From NCBI GenBank assembly GCA_964519955.1, contig CAZFLM010000015.1, positions 49,759 through 113,758 of the forward strand: DNA of 64,000 nt. Reading direction: 5' to 3'. The position numbers and the translations under genes are program-made. Every line of letters begins with the position of its first letter. The first letter of the stretch is position 1. A model generated the notes under the pieces. It made no database searches and was not told the origin of the DNA. It saw nothing but the letters and a program-made list of their open reading frames with translations. This DNA is from CAZFLM01 sp964519955 (lineage in GTDB: Bacteria > Armatimonadota > Chthonomonadetes > Chthonomonadales > CAJBBX01). Of this stretch, positions 34,222 to 42,395 are shown piece by piece.

Positions 34222-36324
34222 ATGGCTGCTCGCCCACCCGGCGCACCCAACCTACCGAAGGGCTCCTTCAGCGATGTGGGCATCGCGATCGCCGTCCTGA
34301 CGATCGTCAGCATGCTGATCCTGCCGCTGCCCGCGTGGCTGCTCGACTTCTGCCTCGTCCTGAACCTCACGTCGGCGGCCGTCGTGCTGATGATCACGCT
34401 CTACGCCACCGAGCCGCTGCAGGTCAGCGTGTTCCCCTCGCTGCTCCTCGTGATGACGCTGTTCCGCCTGGCGCTCAACATCGCCGCAACGAAGCTGATC
34501 CTGTCGAGTGGCCAGCCCGGCCACATCATCGAGGCGTTCGGACAGGTCGTCCTCGGCGGCAACTTCGTCGTCGGCGTCATCGCGTTCCTCGTGCTCGTCG
34601 TCGTGCAGTTCGTGGTCATCACCAATGGCGCCCAGCGCGTCGCGGAAGTCGCGGCCCGCTTCACCTTGGACGCCATGCCCGGCAAGCAGATGTCCATCGA
34701 CGCGGACCTGCAGGCCGGCCTCATCGACGACAAGGAAGCCAAGGCGCGCCGCCGCAAGACCGAGGATGAGGCGTCCTTCTACGGAGCCATGGACGGCGCC
34801 AGCAAGTTCGTCCGCGGCGACGCAATGGCCGCCATCCTGATCATCATCATCAACATCGTCGGCGGGTTCGTGATCGGCATCATGAACGGCCAGTCCGACG
34901 CGTTGACGATCCTCAAGACCTACACCCTCCTGACCGTGGGCGAGGGCCTGGTCAGCCAAATCCCGGCGCTGCTGATCTCCACCGCGACCGGCATGCTGGT
35001 GACGCGGTCGGCCTCCGAGAAGGCCATGGGCCAGGAGTTCGCCGCGCAGATGTTCCGCCAGCCGCGCCCGCTGATGCTGGCCGGCGGCCTGATGCTCGCG
35101 ATCATGTTGGTGCCCGGCTTCCCGAAGCTGCCGCTGCTGGTGGTTGGCGGCGGCGCCGTGGCGATGGCGCTGACCCTGAAGCGCGACGCGGAGCGCACCG
35201 CCGCCAAGGCCGTCGTGGCGGAGCGGAAGGCCACTCAGACCGCCGCGAAGGCTCACGACGATCCGATGCGCCTGCTGAGCGTGGACGCCATCCTGCTGGA
35301 GCTGGGCAGCAACCTGGTGGCGATGGCGCTTCCGGACGAGGGCGGCGACCTGGCGGACCGCGTGGCGCACATGCGGCGGCAGATGGCGCTGGAGTTGGGC
35401 ATCGTGCTGCCCATGGTGCGCATCCGCGACAACCTGCAGCTCCCGCCGAACCGCTACGTCATCAAGATGCGGGACCAGTCGGTCGCCGAGTTCGACCTGA
35501 TGCGCAATCACTACCTGGCCATCGACTCGGGCACCGTCATTCAGGCGATCGATGGCGTTCCGACCAAGGAGCCGGCGTTCGGCGGCTCGGCGATCTGGGT
35601 GCCGGGCTCGCAGCGGGAACGCGCATCGATGGCCGGCTACCTGCTTGCCGACGCGCCGTCCGTGCTCATCACGCACCTGACCGAGGTCATCCGCCAGCAC
35701 TCGCATGAGCTGCTGACGCGCCAGGAACTGCAGGGCTTGCTGGAGGCCGTGAAGGAGCACAACCGCGTGGTGGTTGACGAACTGATCCCGAACCTGCTGA
35801 GCCTCGGCGAGGTGCAGAAGGTGCTGCAGAACCTGCTGCGGGAACGCGTCTCCATCCGCGACCTCGGCTCGATCCTGGAGACGCTGGCCGACTGGGCGCC
35901 GCGCACCAAGGACGCCGACCAGTTGACCGAGTACGCGCGGGCGGCCCTGGGGCGGCAGATCTGCCAGCAGTATCTGGATGACCAGGGCGCGCTGAGCGTG
36001 CTGACGATGGACCCGGCGCTCGAAGCCGGCCTGCGTGACGCCGTGCAGATGGGGCCGACCGGCGTCACGCTCGCGATGGAGCCGCGGCTGGCCTCGGCGC
36101 TCCTCACCGCGGTGAACGATGCGGTGGACCGGGCGGCGCGCCAGGGGTACACTCCGGTCTTGCTCTGCTCGTCGCAGATCCGTCTGGCGATCCGCCGGTT
36201 CTGTGAGCGGCGTATGCCGTCGCTGAATGTACTGGCCTACAATGAGGTCGTGGTTCGCACCGAGGTTCGCTCGGTCGGCACGGTCGAGAACCCGTCCATG
36301 GCTATGTCGGGGATAGCGGCATGA
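34222..36324 (+). CDS. flhA: flagellar biosynthesis protein FlhA
   Basis: 700 residues, normal length. FlhA is the gate of the flagellar type III export apparatus. The N-terminal 330 residues hold eight membrane segments (GIAIAVLTIVSMLILPLPAWL, VVLMITLYATEPLQVSVFPSLLL and others) with the conserved cytoplasmic FHIPEP-type loop NGAQRVAEVAARFTLDAMPG..SIDADLQAGLID. The C-terminal domain (about 355-690) is the nonamer ring that receives substrates. The final four bases overlap flhF. Confidence 0.96.
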   Translation: MAARPPGAPNLPKGSFSDVGIAIAVLTIVSMLILPLPAWLLDFCLVLNLTSAAVVLMITLYATEPLQVSVFPSLLLVMTLFRLALNIAATKLILSSGQPGHIIEAFGQVVLGGNFVVGVIAFLVLVVVQFVVITNGAQRVAEVAARFTLDAMPGKQMSIDADLQAGLIDDKEAKARRRKTEDEASFYGAMDGASKFVRGDAMAAILIIIINIVGGFVIGIMNGQSDALTILKTYTLLTVGEGLVSQIPALLISTATGMLVTRSASEKAMGQEFAAQMFRQPRPLMLAGGLMLAIMLVPGFPKLPLLVVGGGAVAMALTLKRDAERTAAKAVVAERKATQTAAKAHDDPMRLLSVDAILLELGSNLVAMALPDEGGDLADRVAHMRRQMALELGIVLPMVRIRDNLQLPPNRYVIKMRDQSVAEFDLMRNHYLAIDSGTVIQAIDGVPTKEPAFGGSAIWVPGSQRERASMAGYLLADAPSVLITHLTEVIRQHSHELLTRQELQGLLEAVKEHNRVVVDELIPNLLSLGEVQKVLQNLLRERVSIRDLGSILETLADWAPRTKDADQLTEYARAALGRQICQQYLDDQGALSVLTMDPALEAGLRDAVQMGPTGVTLAMEPRLASALLTAVNDAVDRAARQGYTPVLLCSSQIRLAIRRFCERRMPSLNVLAYNEVVVRTEVRSVGTVENPSMAMSGIAA

Positions 36325-37595
36325 ACATCAAGGAATACGAAGGCGCAACTCTGCGCGAGTGCCTGAGCCGGGTGCGAGTCGATCTGGGACCGGATGCGAT
36401 CATCCTGGAGACCAAGAAGGCCAAGCGTGGCGGGTACCTCGGCATGGGCTCTCGCGAGGTCGTGGTGGTCGTGGCGGGCACCGGCATCAGCGTCGAGCAG
36501 CCGCGGCAGGAGCCCGTCGCCGCGCGCACCGCGGTGATGGAGCCGCCCGCGACGCGCCTCGATGCCGAGGAGCCCGAGCCCTTCCGCCCCTGGACGCCAG
36601 CCGTGCTGACCGGGCAGGCCGTTGTCGGCACCGCGGCTCCTCCCGCCGAGGACGATGGCCAGATTCGCCGGCTGGAGATGGAACTGGCTGAGCTGCGCGC
36701 CGGGATGGAAGCCGTGCGAATGGCGATGGCCGGCGGCCAGGTGTCGGCCGTGGCTCAGGCGGTTGCCTCCGTCGCGCCCCCGGCCAAGGCCGCCCCATCG
36801 CCGTTCGAGGGGCTCCGGCAGCGCATGGTGGACAACGACATCCCCGTCGAGGTTGCGGACGAGTTCCTGAAGGCGCTGCCCGACCTCAGCGGCTGGCAGG
36901 TCCATGCGCGCGAATCGCTGGCGGAGTCCTCGCTGCGCGACCTGATGACCCAGCGCATCGCGTGCAGCGGCGCCATCACGCTCACGCCTGGCAAGACCAA
37001 GGTCGTCGCCCTCATCGGACCGACCGGGGTAGGGAAGACGACGACGGTCGCCAAGCTCGCCGCCCACTTCGCGCTCGTGGCCAAGAAGCGGGTCGCCCTG
37101 CTGACGGTCGATACCTACCGCATCGCCGCCGTCGAGCAACTCAAGACGTACGCGCAGATCATCGACGTGCCGGTGCGGGTGGTCTACAACCCGTCGGAGA
37201 TTGGCCCCGCGCTGCAGGAGTTCGCGGGCTACGACCTGGTGCTCATCGACACCGCCGGGCGCAGCCACAAGAACGCGATGCAGCTCCGCGAGTTGAAAGC
37301 GATCGTCGACGCGGTTCCATGTGAAACGCACCTGCTCATCTCTGCGTCTACTAAGCAGAGGGACATGCTGGACCACATCGAGCGGTTCCAGAAGGTGCGC
37401 GTCGACCGGCTGATCTTCTCGAAGTTGGACGAGACGGTCACCTATGGTACGCTGTTTGCGACGGCCGCGTTGGCGCGTGTCCCGGTGAGTTACGTGACCA
37501 CAGGGCAGCGCGTCCCTGAGGATATCGAAGTAGCGACTGCGTCCAAGCTGTCGGGCCTCGCGCTGAATGGCGTTCGGGCGACCCAGGCAGCCTGA
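36321..37595 (+). CDS. flhF: flagellar biosynthesis GTPase FlhF
   Basis: 424 residues, SRP-type GTPase that fixes the position and number of flagella. N-terminal basic B domain (MNIKEYEGATLRECLSRVR), a variable linker, then the NG domain: P-loop GPTGVGKTTTVAKLAA near residue 235, LLTVDTYRIAAVEQLKTYA, VLIDTAGRSHKN, and SKLDETVTYG. It starts in an ATGA overlap with flhA. The partner ATPase FlhG, often next in order, is not present; a terminator hairpin follows instead. Confidence 0.94.
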   Translation: MNIKEYEGATLRECLSRVRVDLGPDAIILETKKAKRGGYLGMGSREVVVVVAGTGISVEQPRQEPVAARTAVMEPPATRLDAEEPEPFRPWTPAVLTGQAVVGTAAPPAEDDGQIRRLEMELAELRAGMEAVRMAMAGGQVSAVAQAVASVAPPAKAAPSPFEGLRQRMVDNDIPVEVADEFLKALPDLSGWQVHARESLAESSLRDLMTQRIACSGAITLTPGKTKVVALIGPTGVGKTTTVAKLAAHFALVAKKRVALLTVDTYRIAAVEQLKTYAQIIDVPVRVVYNPSEIGPALQEFAGYDLVLIDTAGRSHKNAMQLRELKAIVDAVPCETHLLISASTKQRDMLDHIERFQKVRVDRLIFSKLDETVTYGTLFATAALARVPVSYVTTGQRVPEDIEVATASKLSGLALNGVRATQAA

Positions 37596-37630
37596 CAGTC
37601 GCAGCAGGATCCGGCGGACAGGAACCGGAG

Positions 37631-37658
37631 CGGCCTCGGCGGGCAACCGCCGGGGCCG
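37631..37658 (+). terminator. terminator after flhF
   Basis: CGGCCTCGGCGG (37631-37642), loop GCAA, CCGCCGGGGCCG (37647-37658): a 12-bp stem with one G.T pair, then CGGTGTTTC. Confidence 0.7.
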
Positions 37659-37708
37659 CGGTGTTTCTGCTCCCGCGCGGCGGCCAATCCGCAATGTGGA
37701 GATCCGAC

Positions 37709-39040
37709 ATGCCCCAGCTTCTGCCCACCTTCCCGCCCGAGGAGTTCGCCGCGCGGCGCGAGCGCATCTACGACGCCATCGGCCCCGGCTCGCATGCCCT
37801 CGTGCACGGCGCTCCTCCGGTCCGCGGGTTCCAGGTGTTCCGCCAGACCAACGAGTTCCACTACTGCTGCGGCGTCGAGATACCCCAGGCCTGCCTGCTG
37901 CTCGACGGCGCCGCGCGCAGGGCGACCCTCTACATCCCGAAGCGCCCCGCTGGACGCCACAACGAGTTCGGGCCCCTCGCGGCGGAGGACGGGGACGCCA
38001 TCGTGGCGGCAACCGGTCTCGACGCGGTCTGCCCGATCGATGCGCTGCAGGAGCACCTGGCGGGCGTCGCCACGCTGCACACGCCGCACGCGCCTGCGGA
38101 GGGCATGTGGACGAGCCGCGACGTGCTGGCGTACGGCGAGCGCCTGATCGCCGCCGATCCGTGGGACGCCCAGGCGACGCGCGAGCAGCACTTCATCGGC
38201 CTGCTGCGCGAGCGGCGTCCCGGCATCGAAGTGCGCGACCTGACGCCCGTGCTCGACGCCCTGCGCGCCGTGAAGAGCCCCCGCGAGGTGGACCACATGC
38301 GCGTGGCCGGGCAGCTCGCCGCCGACGCGGTCACCGAGGCCATGCGCGCCACCGCGCCGGGCGTGGGCGAGCACGACCTGCACGCCATCGCGCTCTACAC
38401 GTTCACTGCGGGCGGCGCGCGAGGGGAGGGGTATCGATCGATCATCCCGTCGGGCGCGAACGCGTGGGACGGCCACTACGGGCGCAACTCCTGCACGATG
38501 CAGGGCGGCGATCTGGTGCTCATGGACTGCGCGCCGGACTTCGGGCAGTACACGAGCGACATCGGCCGCATGTGGCCCGTGAACGGCGTCTACGCGCCCT
38601 GGCAGCGCGAGCTGTACGGGTTCATGGTCACCTACCACCGCGCGCTGCTGCGCCGCATCAAGCCCGGCGCCATGGCCGAGGACATCCTGGCGGACGCGGC
38701 GGCGGAGATGGGCGAGGCGGTGGACCGGACGGTCTGGTCGAAGCGCGTGTTCGAGGACGCCGCGCGCCGTACGCTCACCTTCAAGGGCCATCTGTCGCAC
38801 CCCGTCGGCATGGCGGTGCACGACAACGGCGGCTACTGGGACGAGCCCCTGCGTCCCGGCACGGTCTTCACGGTCGACCCGCAATTGTGGGCGCCCGAGG
38901 AGCGCCTCTACATTCGCTGCGAGGACACTGTGGCGGTGACGGAGGACGGCATCGAGAACCTGACCGGCTCGGCGCCGCTCGACCCCGACGAGATAGAGGC
39001 CGAGATGCGCAAGGACACGCGGTTCCCTGTGACCTCGTAG
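37709..39040 (+). CDS. aminopeptidase P-like M24B metallopeptidase
   Basis: 443 residues from ATG 37709 (GGAG seven bases ahead). Creatinase/aminopeptidase fold with an N-terminal APP-type domain (FPPEEFAARRERIYDAIG) and a pita-bread C-terminal domain. Metal ligands are visible: Asp in LMDCAPDFGQYTSDIGR (two Asp), His in HPVGMAVHD, and Glu in RCEDTVAV. The fourth acidic ligand, usually Glu in a VEPG-like motif, is Asp here (VFTVDPQLW). It probably releases X-Pro N-terminal residues from peptides. No signal peptide, so cytoplasmic. Confidence 0.85.
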   Translation: MPQLLPTFPPEEFAARRERIYDAIGPGSHALVHGAPPVRGFQVFRQTNEFHYCCGVEIPQACLLLDGAARRATLYIPKRPAGRHNEFGPLAAEDGDAIVAATGLDAVCPIDALQEHLAGVATLHTPHAPAEGMWTSRDVLAYGERLIAADPWDAQATREQHFIGLLRERRPGIEVRDLTPVLDALRAVKSPREVDHMRVAGQLAADAVTEAMRATAPGVGEHDLHAIALYTFTAGGARGEGYRSIIPSGANAWDGHYGRNSCTMQGGDLVLMDCAPDFGQYTSDIGRMWPVNGVYAPWQRELYGFMVTYHRALLRRIKPGAMAEDILADAAAEMGEAVDRTVWSKRVFEDAARRTLTFKGHLSHPVGMAVHDNGGYWDEPLRPGTVFTVDPQLWAPEERLYIRCEDTVAVTEDGIENLTGSAPLDPDEIEAEMRKDTRFPVTS

Positions 39041-39083
39041 GGACGCTGCTTGCTGCGTCCAGGCGTCATGCGTCCCAGCCGCC

Positions 39084-41228
39084 CTACCTCGCGCATCGGA
39101 ACCCGCCCGGGAAGAGGTAGACGACAGCCGGCGGCTTGTGTGCGCCCTCCTCGAGGTAGCGCAGGCGCGCTGGGAGGCGCAGCTTCGGATTGTCGAAGGC
39201 GGTGGGCCGGCCCATCTCGCGGCGGAAGCTCGTGGGGTATCCGATCCAGAGGGAGTAGCCGGCCCACCAGTCCCGGAAGCGCAGCCCCTTGTGGTCGTTG
39301 CGGCCGTAGTCGGCCGGGCCGAGCGTGAACCCCGCGAGTGGGTCGCCCACGATCTGGCAGCCCTCCGACCGCTTCGTCCGGTCGAATGCATCGACATCGA
39401 ACTCCTTGGAGACCATCCGGACTCCGAGGCTGTCGACGGGCCACATGATCTGCAGGGCATCGTACAGGTTGGTCAGGATCGCCAGGTACTGGCTCTCCAG
39501 CGGCGGTAGGTGCAGGCAGAGGAGGCGCGAGGCCGGCAGCTTCGGCAGTAGCTTCTCGCCGCGCATCTCGGTGAGGCACGGGGGCGGGTTCTTGCCGATG
39601 TGGGCCTGCCATTCGGTTGCGAGGTAGCACTGGCGGCCGAGCGGCGGGAGCCACGGCGGGGGAAGTACCAGGTGCGCGGCGTTCAGCATCGCGTCGAGCA
39701 TGCCGGTCGGACCCACGTCGAAGGGCCGGTGCCCAACCGCAACCACGTAGCTCGGGTAGTTCCAGCGCTGCCAGAGCCCGAGGGTCATGCCGTCGAGGGT
39801 GCTGCGCGACCAGCCGCTCAGGTACAGGTCGCTGTGTTCCTCCGCGATGAACGGGTAGCACCAGAACCCCTGGCTGCCCCACTGCGCGCTCGGATGGTCG
39901 GTGGTGTACTGCCGGTGCGCGCGCCACACCTGCTCGCACACCTCCGCGCGCTCCTGCAGCATGTCGCGCGCCCAGTCCGGAAACACCTCGCCCGGCCTCG
40001 GGCCATACGCCGCGCGCGCCATCTCGCACGGGGTCGGCAGGCGCTTGCCCTTCCAGCGGGCATAGGCCATGGCGGCCTCGACCGTGACCCCGAGCAGGGG
40101 CAACTCGGCTACGTCCGGCCCGAACGGCTCGCCGTCGTCAGCCCAGCTCAGCGGGAAGTAGACCTCGGCGCTGCCGACCGCCAGGCGAACCTTGTCGGGC
40201 AGCGCGCGCCAGAACTCGTAGTACTCGGCGTTGGTCACCTGCTTGGCGTCGATGCGGAACGGCGGCACACACGCGAGCGTGTCGGTCTGCATATCGGGCT
40301 GGAACCGCACCATGTCCGGAGGCAGGCAGAGCGGGCCGCCGGGCACCAGAACCATGCCCTTCGGCGCGGCCGCGGCCTGCGCGGGGTCCTCGGCTCGGGG
40401 CGGCGACGCGGCTGCCTGGGCGCCCTCACCGCCCGCGAAGGCGCTGTCCGGCACGGGAACCGGCCCAGCGCAGTTCGTCGCGCGGTGGAGCTGCTCGAAC
40501 GAGACGAAGTGCGGGGGCGGCGGCGCTGCGCCCTCCTTCGGCTTCGTCTTCCCGGGCGCCAGCCCGACGAGCATGTCCTCCGGGCCGACGACAAGAGCGC
40601 CCTCGAGCGCGTCCTCGGGCAGCGCTTCCAGCTCCACCGAGCCGCGCACCGGCAGCGCGGGGGCGTCCTGCTTGGCGGCGGCGAGCCTGGCCGGGCGGCT
40701 GACGATCTTGCCGAACGCCTTGCGGGCAGCGTCCCACGGCGACCAGAGCAGCTCCACGTCGGCCTCTGCCTTGAGCGCGGCGGCCAGCAGCGTGCGCGCG
40801 GAGGGCGCATGGATGCTCGGTACCCTGAAGGCCACGAGACCGGTGGCGCAGTCCATGTACCAGGGGCGGACGACGTCCTTCACGACCCGGAGGTCGGTGA
40901 ACCCGGGGTGGAAGTGGACGTCAGTGACAATGGAGTAGCCGGCCGGTGCGTCGTAGAGGGAGTAGGGGGCCAGGATGAAGCCATCGCAGCGCAGCACGAA
41001 CCCGTTGCCGTGCCGCACGGTGGTCTGCGCGCCGTCCGGCGTGGTGATGCGCACCTCCAGCCCCACCAGCGCCTCGCGCGGCGTCCCGACGTGCTTGCGG
41101 GCCTCCAAACGCGCGATCTCGGCCGCCACGCTCTGCGCCGGTGACTGAGGCGGTTCGGAGGGCGTCTGCTGGGCGGCCGCGCACGTTGAGGCGAGGGCAG
41201 CGACTACAGCGACCAGGCGCGCGAGCAT
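39084..41228 (-). CDS. secreted FGE/sulfatase-modifying-factor-like protein with degenerate protease-like N-domain
   Basis: 714 residues from ATG 41228 (GGAGGA upstream) with a signal peptide ending CAAAQQ. Residues about 45-220 resemble a trypsin-like beta-barrel (GLEVRITTPDGAQTTVRHGNG; FVLRCDGFILAPYSLYD) but the expected catalytic His-containing motif is not visible. After a Pro/Ala linker (APPPPHF), residues about 320-560 match the SUMF1/formylglycine-generating fold: MVLVPGGPLCLP, IDAKQVTNAEYYEFWRA, LLGVTVEAAMAYARWKGKRL with PTPCEMARAAYG. The catalytic Cys pair of true FGE is not recognisable, so it probably serves as a scaffold or binding domain. The C-terminal 150 residues are unfamiliar. 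Confidence 0.7.
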   Translation of the reverse strand: MLARLVAVVAALASTCAAAQQTPSEPPQSPAQSVAAEIARLEARKHVGTPREALVGLEVRITTPDGAQTTVRHGNGFVLRCDGFILAPYSLYDAPAGYSIVTDVHFHPGFTDLRVVKDVVRPWYMDCATGLVAFRVPSIHAPSARTLLAAALKAEADVELLWSPWDAARKAFGKIVSRPARLAAAKQDAPALPVRGSVELEALPEDALEGALVVGPEDMLVGLAPGKTKPKEGAAPPPPHFVSFEQLHRATNCAGPVPVPDSAFAGGEGAQAAASPPRAEDPAQAAAAPKGMVLVPGGPLCLPPDMVRFQPDMQTDTLACVPPFRIDAKQVTNAEYYEFWRALPDKVRLAVGSAEVYFPLSWADDGEPFGPDVAELPLLGVTVEAAMAYARWKGKRLPTPCEMARAAYGPRPGEVFPDWARDMLQERAEVCEQVWRAHRQYTTDHPSAQWGSQGFWCYPFIAEEHSDLYLSGWSRSTLDGMTLGLWQRWNYPSYVVAVGHRPFDVGPTGMLDAMLNAAHLVLPPPWLPPLGRQCYLATEWQAHIGKNPPPCLTEMRGEKLLPKLPASRLLCLHLPPLESQYLAILTNLYDALQIMWPVDSLGVRMVSKEFDVDAFDRTKRSEGCQIVGDPLAGFTLGPADYGRNDHKGLRFRDWWAGYSLWIGYPTSFRREMGRPTAFDNPKLRLPARLRYLEEGAHKPPAVVYLFPGGFRCAR

Positions 41229-41268
41229 GGCAGCGTCATCCTCCTTCTCGGGACGGGAACGGCGCACG

Positions 41269-41294
41269 GCCTCTGTACGCCATTGTACAGAGGC
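41269..41294. promoter_or_regulatory. perfect palindrome overlapping a promoter, candidate operator
   Basis: GCCTCTGTAC (41269-41278) and GTACAGAGGC (41285-41294), 6-base spacer. It covers the -10 of the minus-strand promoter at 41282-41310 and lies between two divergent genes, so a dimeric repressor could control both. Confidence 0.65.
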
Positions 41295-41310
41295 TGCCCA
41301 CACCAGTCAA
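41282..41310 (-). promoter_or_regulatory. sigma70-type promoter for the FGE-like gene
   Basis: On the minus strand: TTGACT (41310-41305), 17-base spacer, TACAAT (41287-41282). The same CTGTACAAT -10 context occurs at 56084-56089. Confidence 0.7.
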
Positions 41311-41394
41311 CGTTCGCGAGAGGAGATCGTGACGGGATGGCGAAGTCTGACAGCGTGTGAAGGCCCGATCAGCCTCTGCCGCAGGAGGACGCTC

Positions 41395-42381
41395 GTGATC
41401 GCCATTGCCGAGTACCTGCCGTCCCACGCGTCGCCGCTCTGGAAGCTGGTGCGCCAGGTCGGCGTGACGCACGCCGTCGGCCCGCTGCCCTACGACGACT
41501 GTGATCCGGACAAGCCCTGGGACCGCGGCCCGCTCAAGCGCATGAAGGAGCGGTTCGAGGCGGGCGGCTTCGAGCTGGCAGTCATCGAGAGCAGCCCGCC
41601 CATGCAGAAGACGCGCCTGGGGCTGCCGGGCCGCGACGAGGAGATCGAGCAGTTCGCCACGATGCTGCGCAACATGGGCGAGCTGCACATCCCGGTCGTC
41701 TGCTACAACTGGATGGCCGTGCTGGGCTGGACGCGGACCCGCTCCGACGTGCCCGCGCGCGGCGGCGCCCTCGCCAGCGCCTACTACGACGAGGACATGG
41801 CCGGGCAGCCTCCGACCGAGGCCGGCGAAGTGCCCGAGGAGCAGCTCTGGGACTCGCTCCGCTACTTCCTGGAGCGCATCGTGCCGGTTGCGGAGAAGGC
41901 CGGCGTGAAGCTGGCCATGCACCCCGACGATCCGCCCATCTCGCCGCTGCGGGGCATCGGCCGCATCATGCGCAGCGTCGCCGGGTTCGAGCGCCTGCTG
42001 GACATGGCGCCGAGCGAGGCCAACGGGCTGACGCTCTGCCAGGGCAACTTCAGCTTGATGACAGACGATCTGCCGGAGGTGATCCGGGAGTTCGGCCGCC
42101 GCAAGCGCATCCACTTCGTACACCTGCGCGACGTGCGCGGTACCGCCCACCGCTTTGTCGAGACCTTCCACGACGACGGCCCGACCGACCTGCTCGCGTG
42201 CCTCCAGGCCTACAAGGATGTCGGCTTCGAGGGAGTGCTGCGCCCCGACCACGTGCCCACGCTGGAGGGCGACAGCAACGACCAACCCGGTTACTCCAGC
42301 ATCGGCCGCCTCTTCGCCATCGGCTACATCGCCGGCCTGCGCGAGGCGGTGTACGGCAGGGTAGCGAACGCAGAGATATGA
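41395..42381 (+). CDS. uxuA: mannonate dehydratase
   Basis: 328 residues from GTG 41395 (CAGGAGGA six bases before). UxuA dehydrates D-mannonate to 2-keto-3-deoxygluconate in the glucuronate pathway. Family features include QVGVTHAVGPLP, the VVCYNWMAVLGWTRT region, the metal site around KLAMHPDDPP, and LTLCQGNFS plus HFVHLRDVRGTAHRFVETFHDDG, with Cys, His and Asp ligands. It is slightly shorter than the E. coli enzyme. Its neighbours (secreted unknown, sugar transporter, glycosidase) suggest the breakdown of uronic acid-containing polymers. Confidence 0.88.
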   Translation: MIAIAEYLPSHASPLWKLVRQVGVTHAVGPLPYDDCDPDKPWDRGPLKRMKERFEAGGFELAVIESSPPMQKTRLGLPGRDEEIEQFATMLRNMGELHIPVVCYNWMAVLGWTRTRSDVPARGGALASAYYDEDMAGQPPTEAGEVPEEQLWDSLRYFLERIVPVAEKAGVKLAMHPDDPPISPLRGIGRIMRSVAGFERLLDMAPSEANGLTLCQGNFSLMTDDLPEVIREFGRRKRIHFVHLRDVRGTAHRFVETFHDDGPTDLLACLQAYKDVGFEGVLRPDHVPTLEGDSNDQPGYSSIGRLFAIGYIAGLREAVYGRVANAEI

Positions 42382-42395
42382 ACAGGAGGGCTCCC

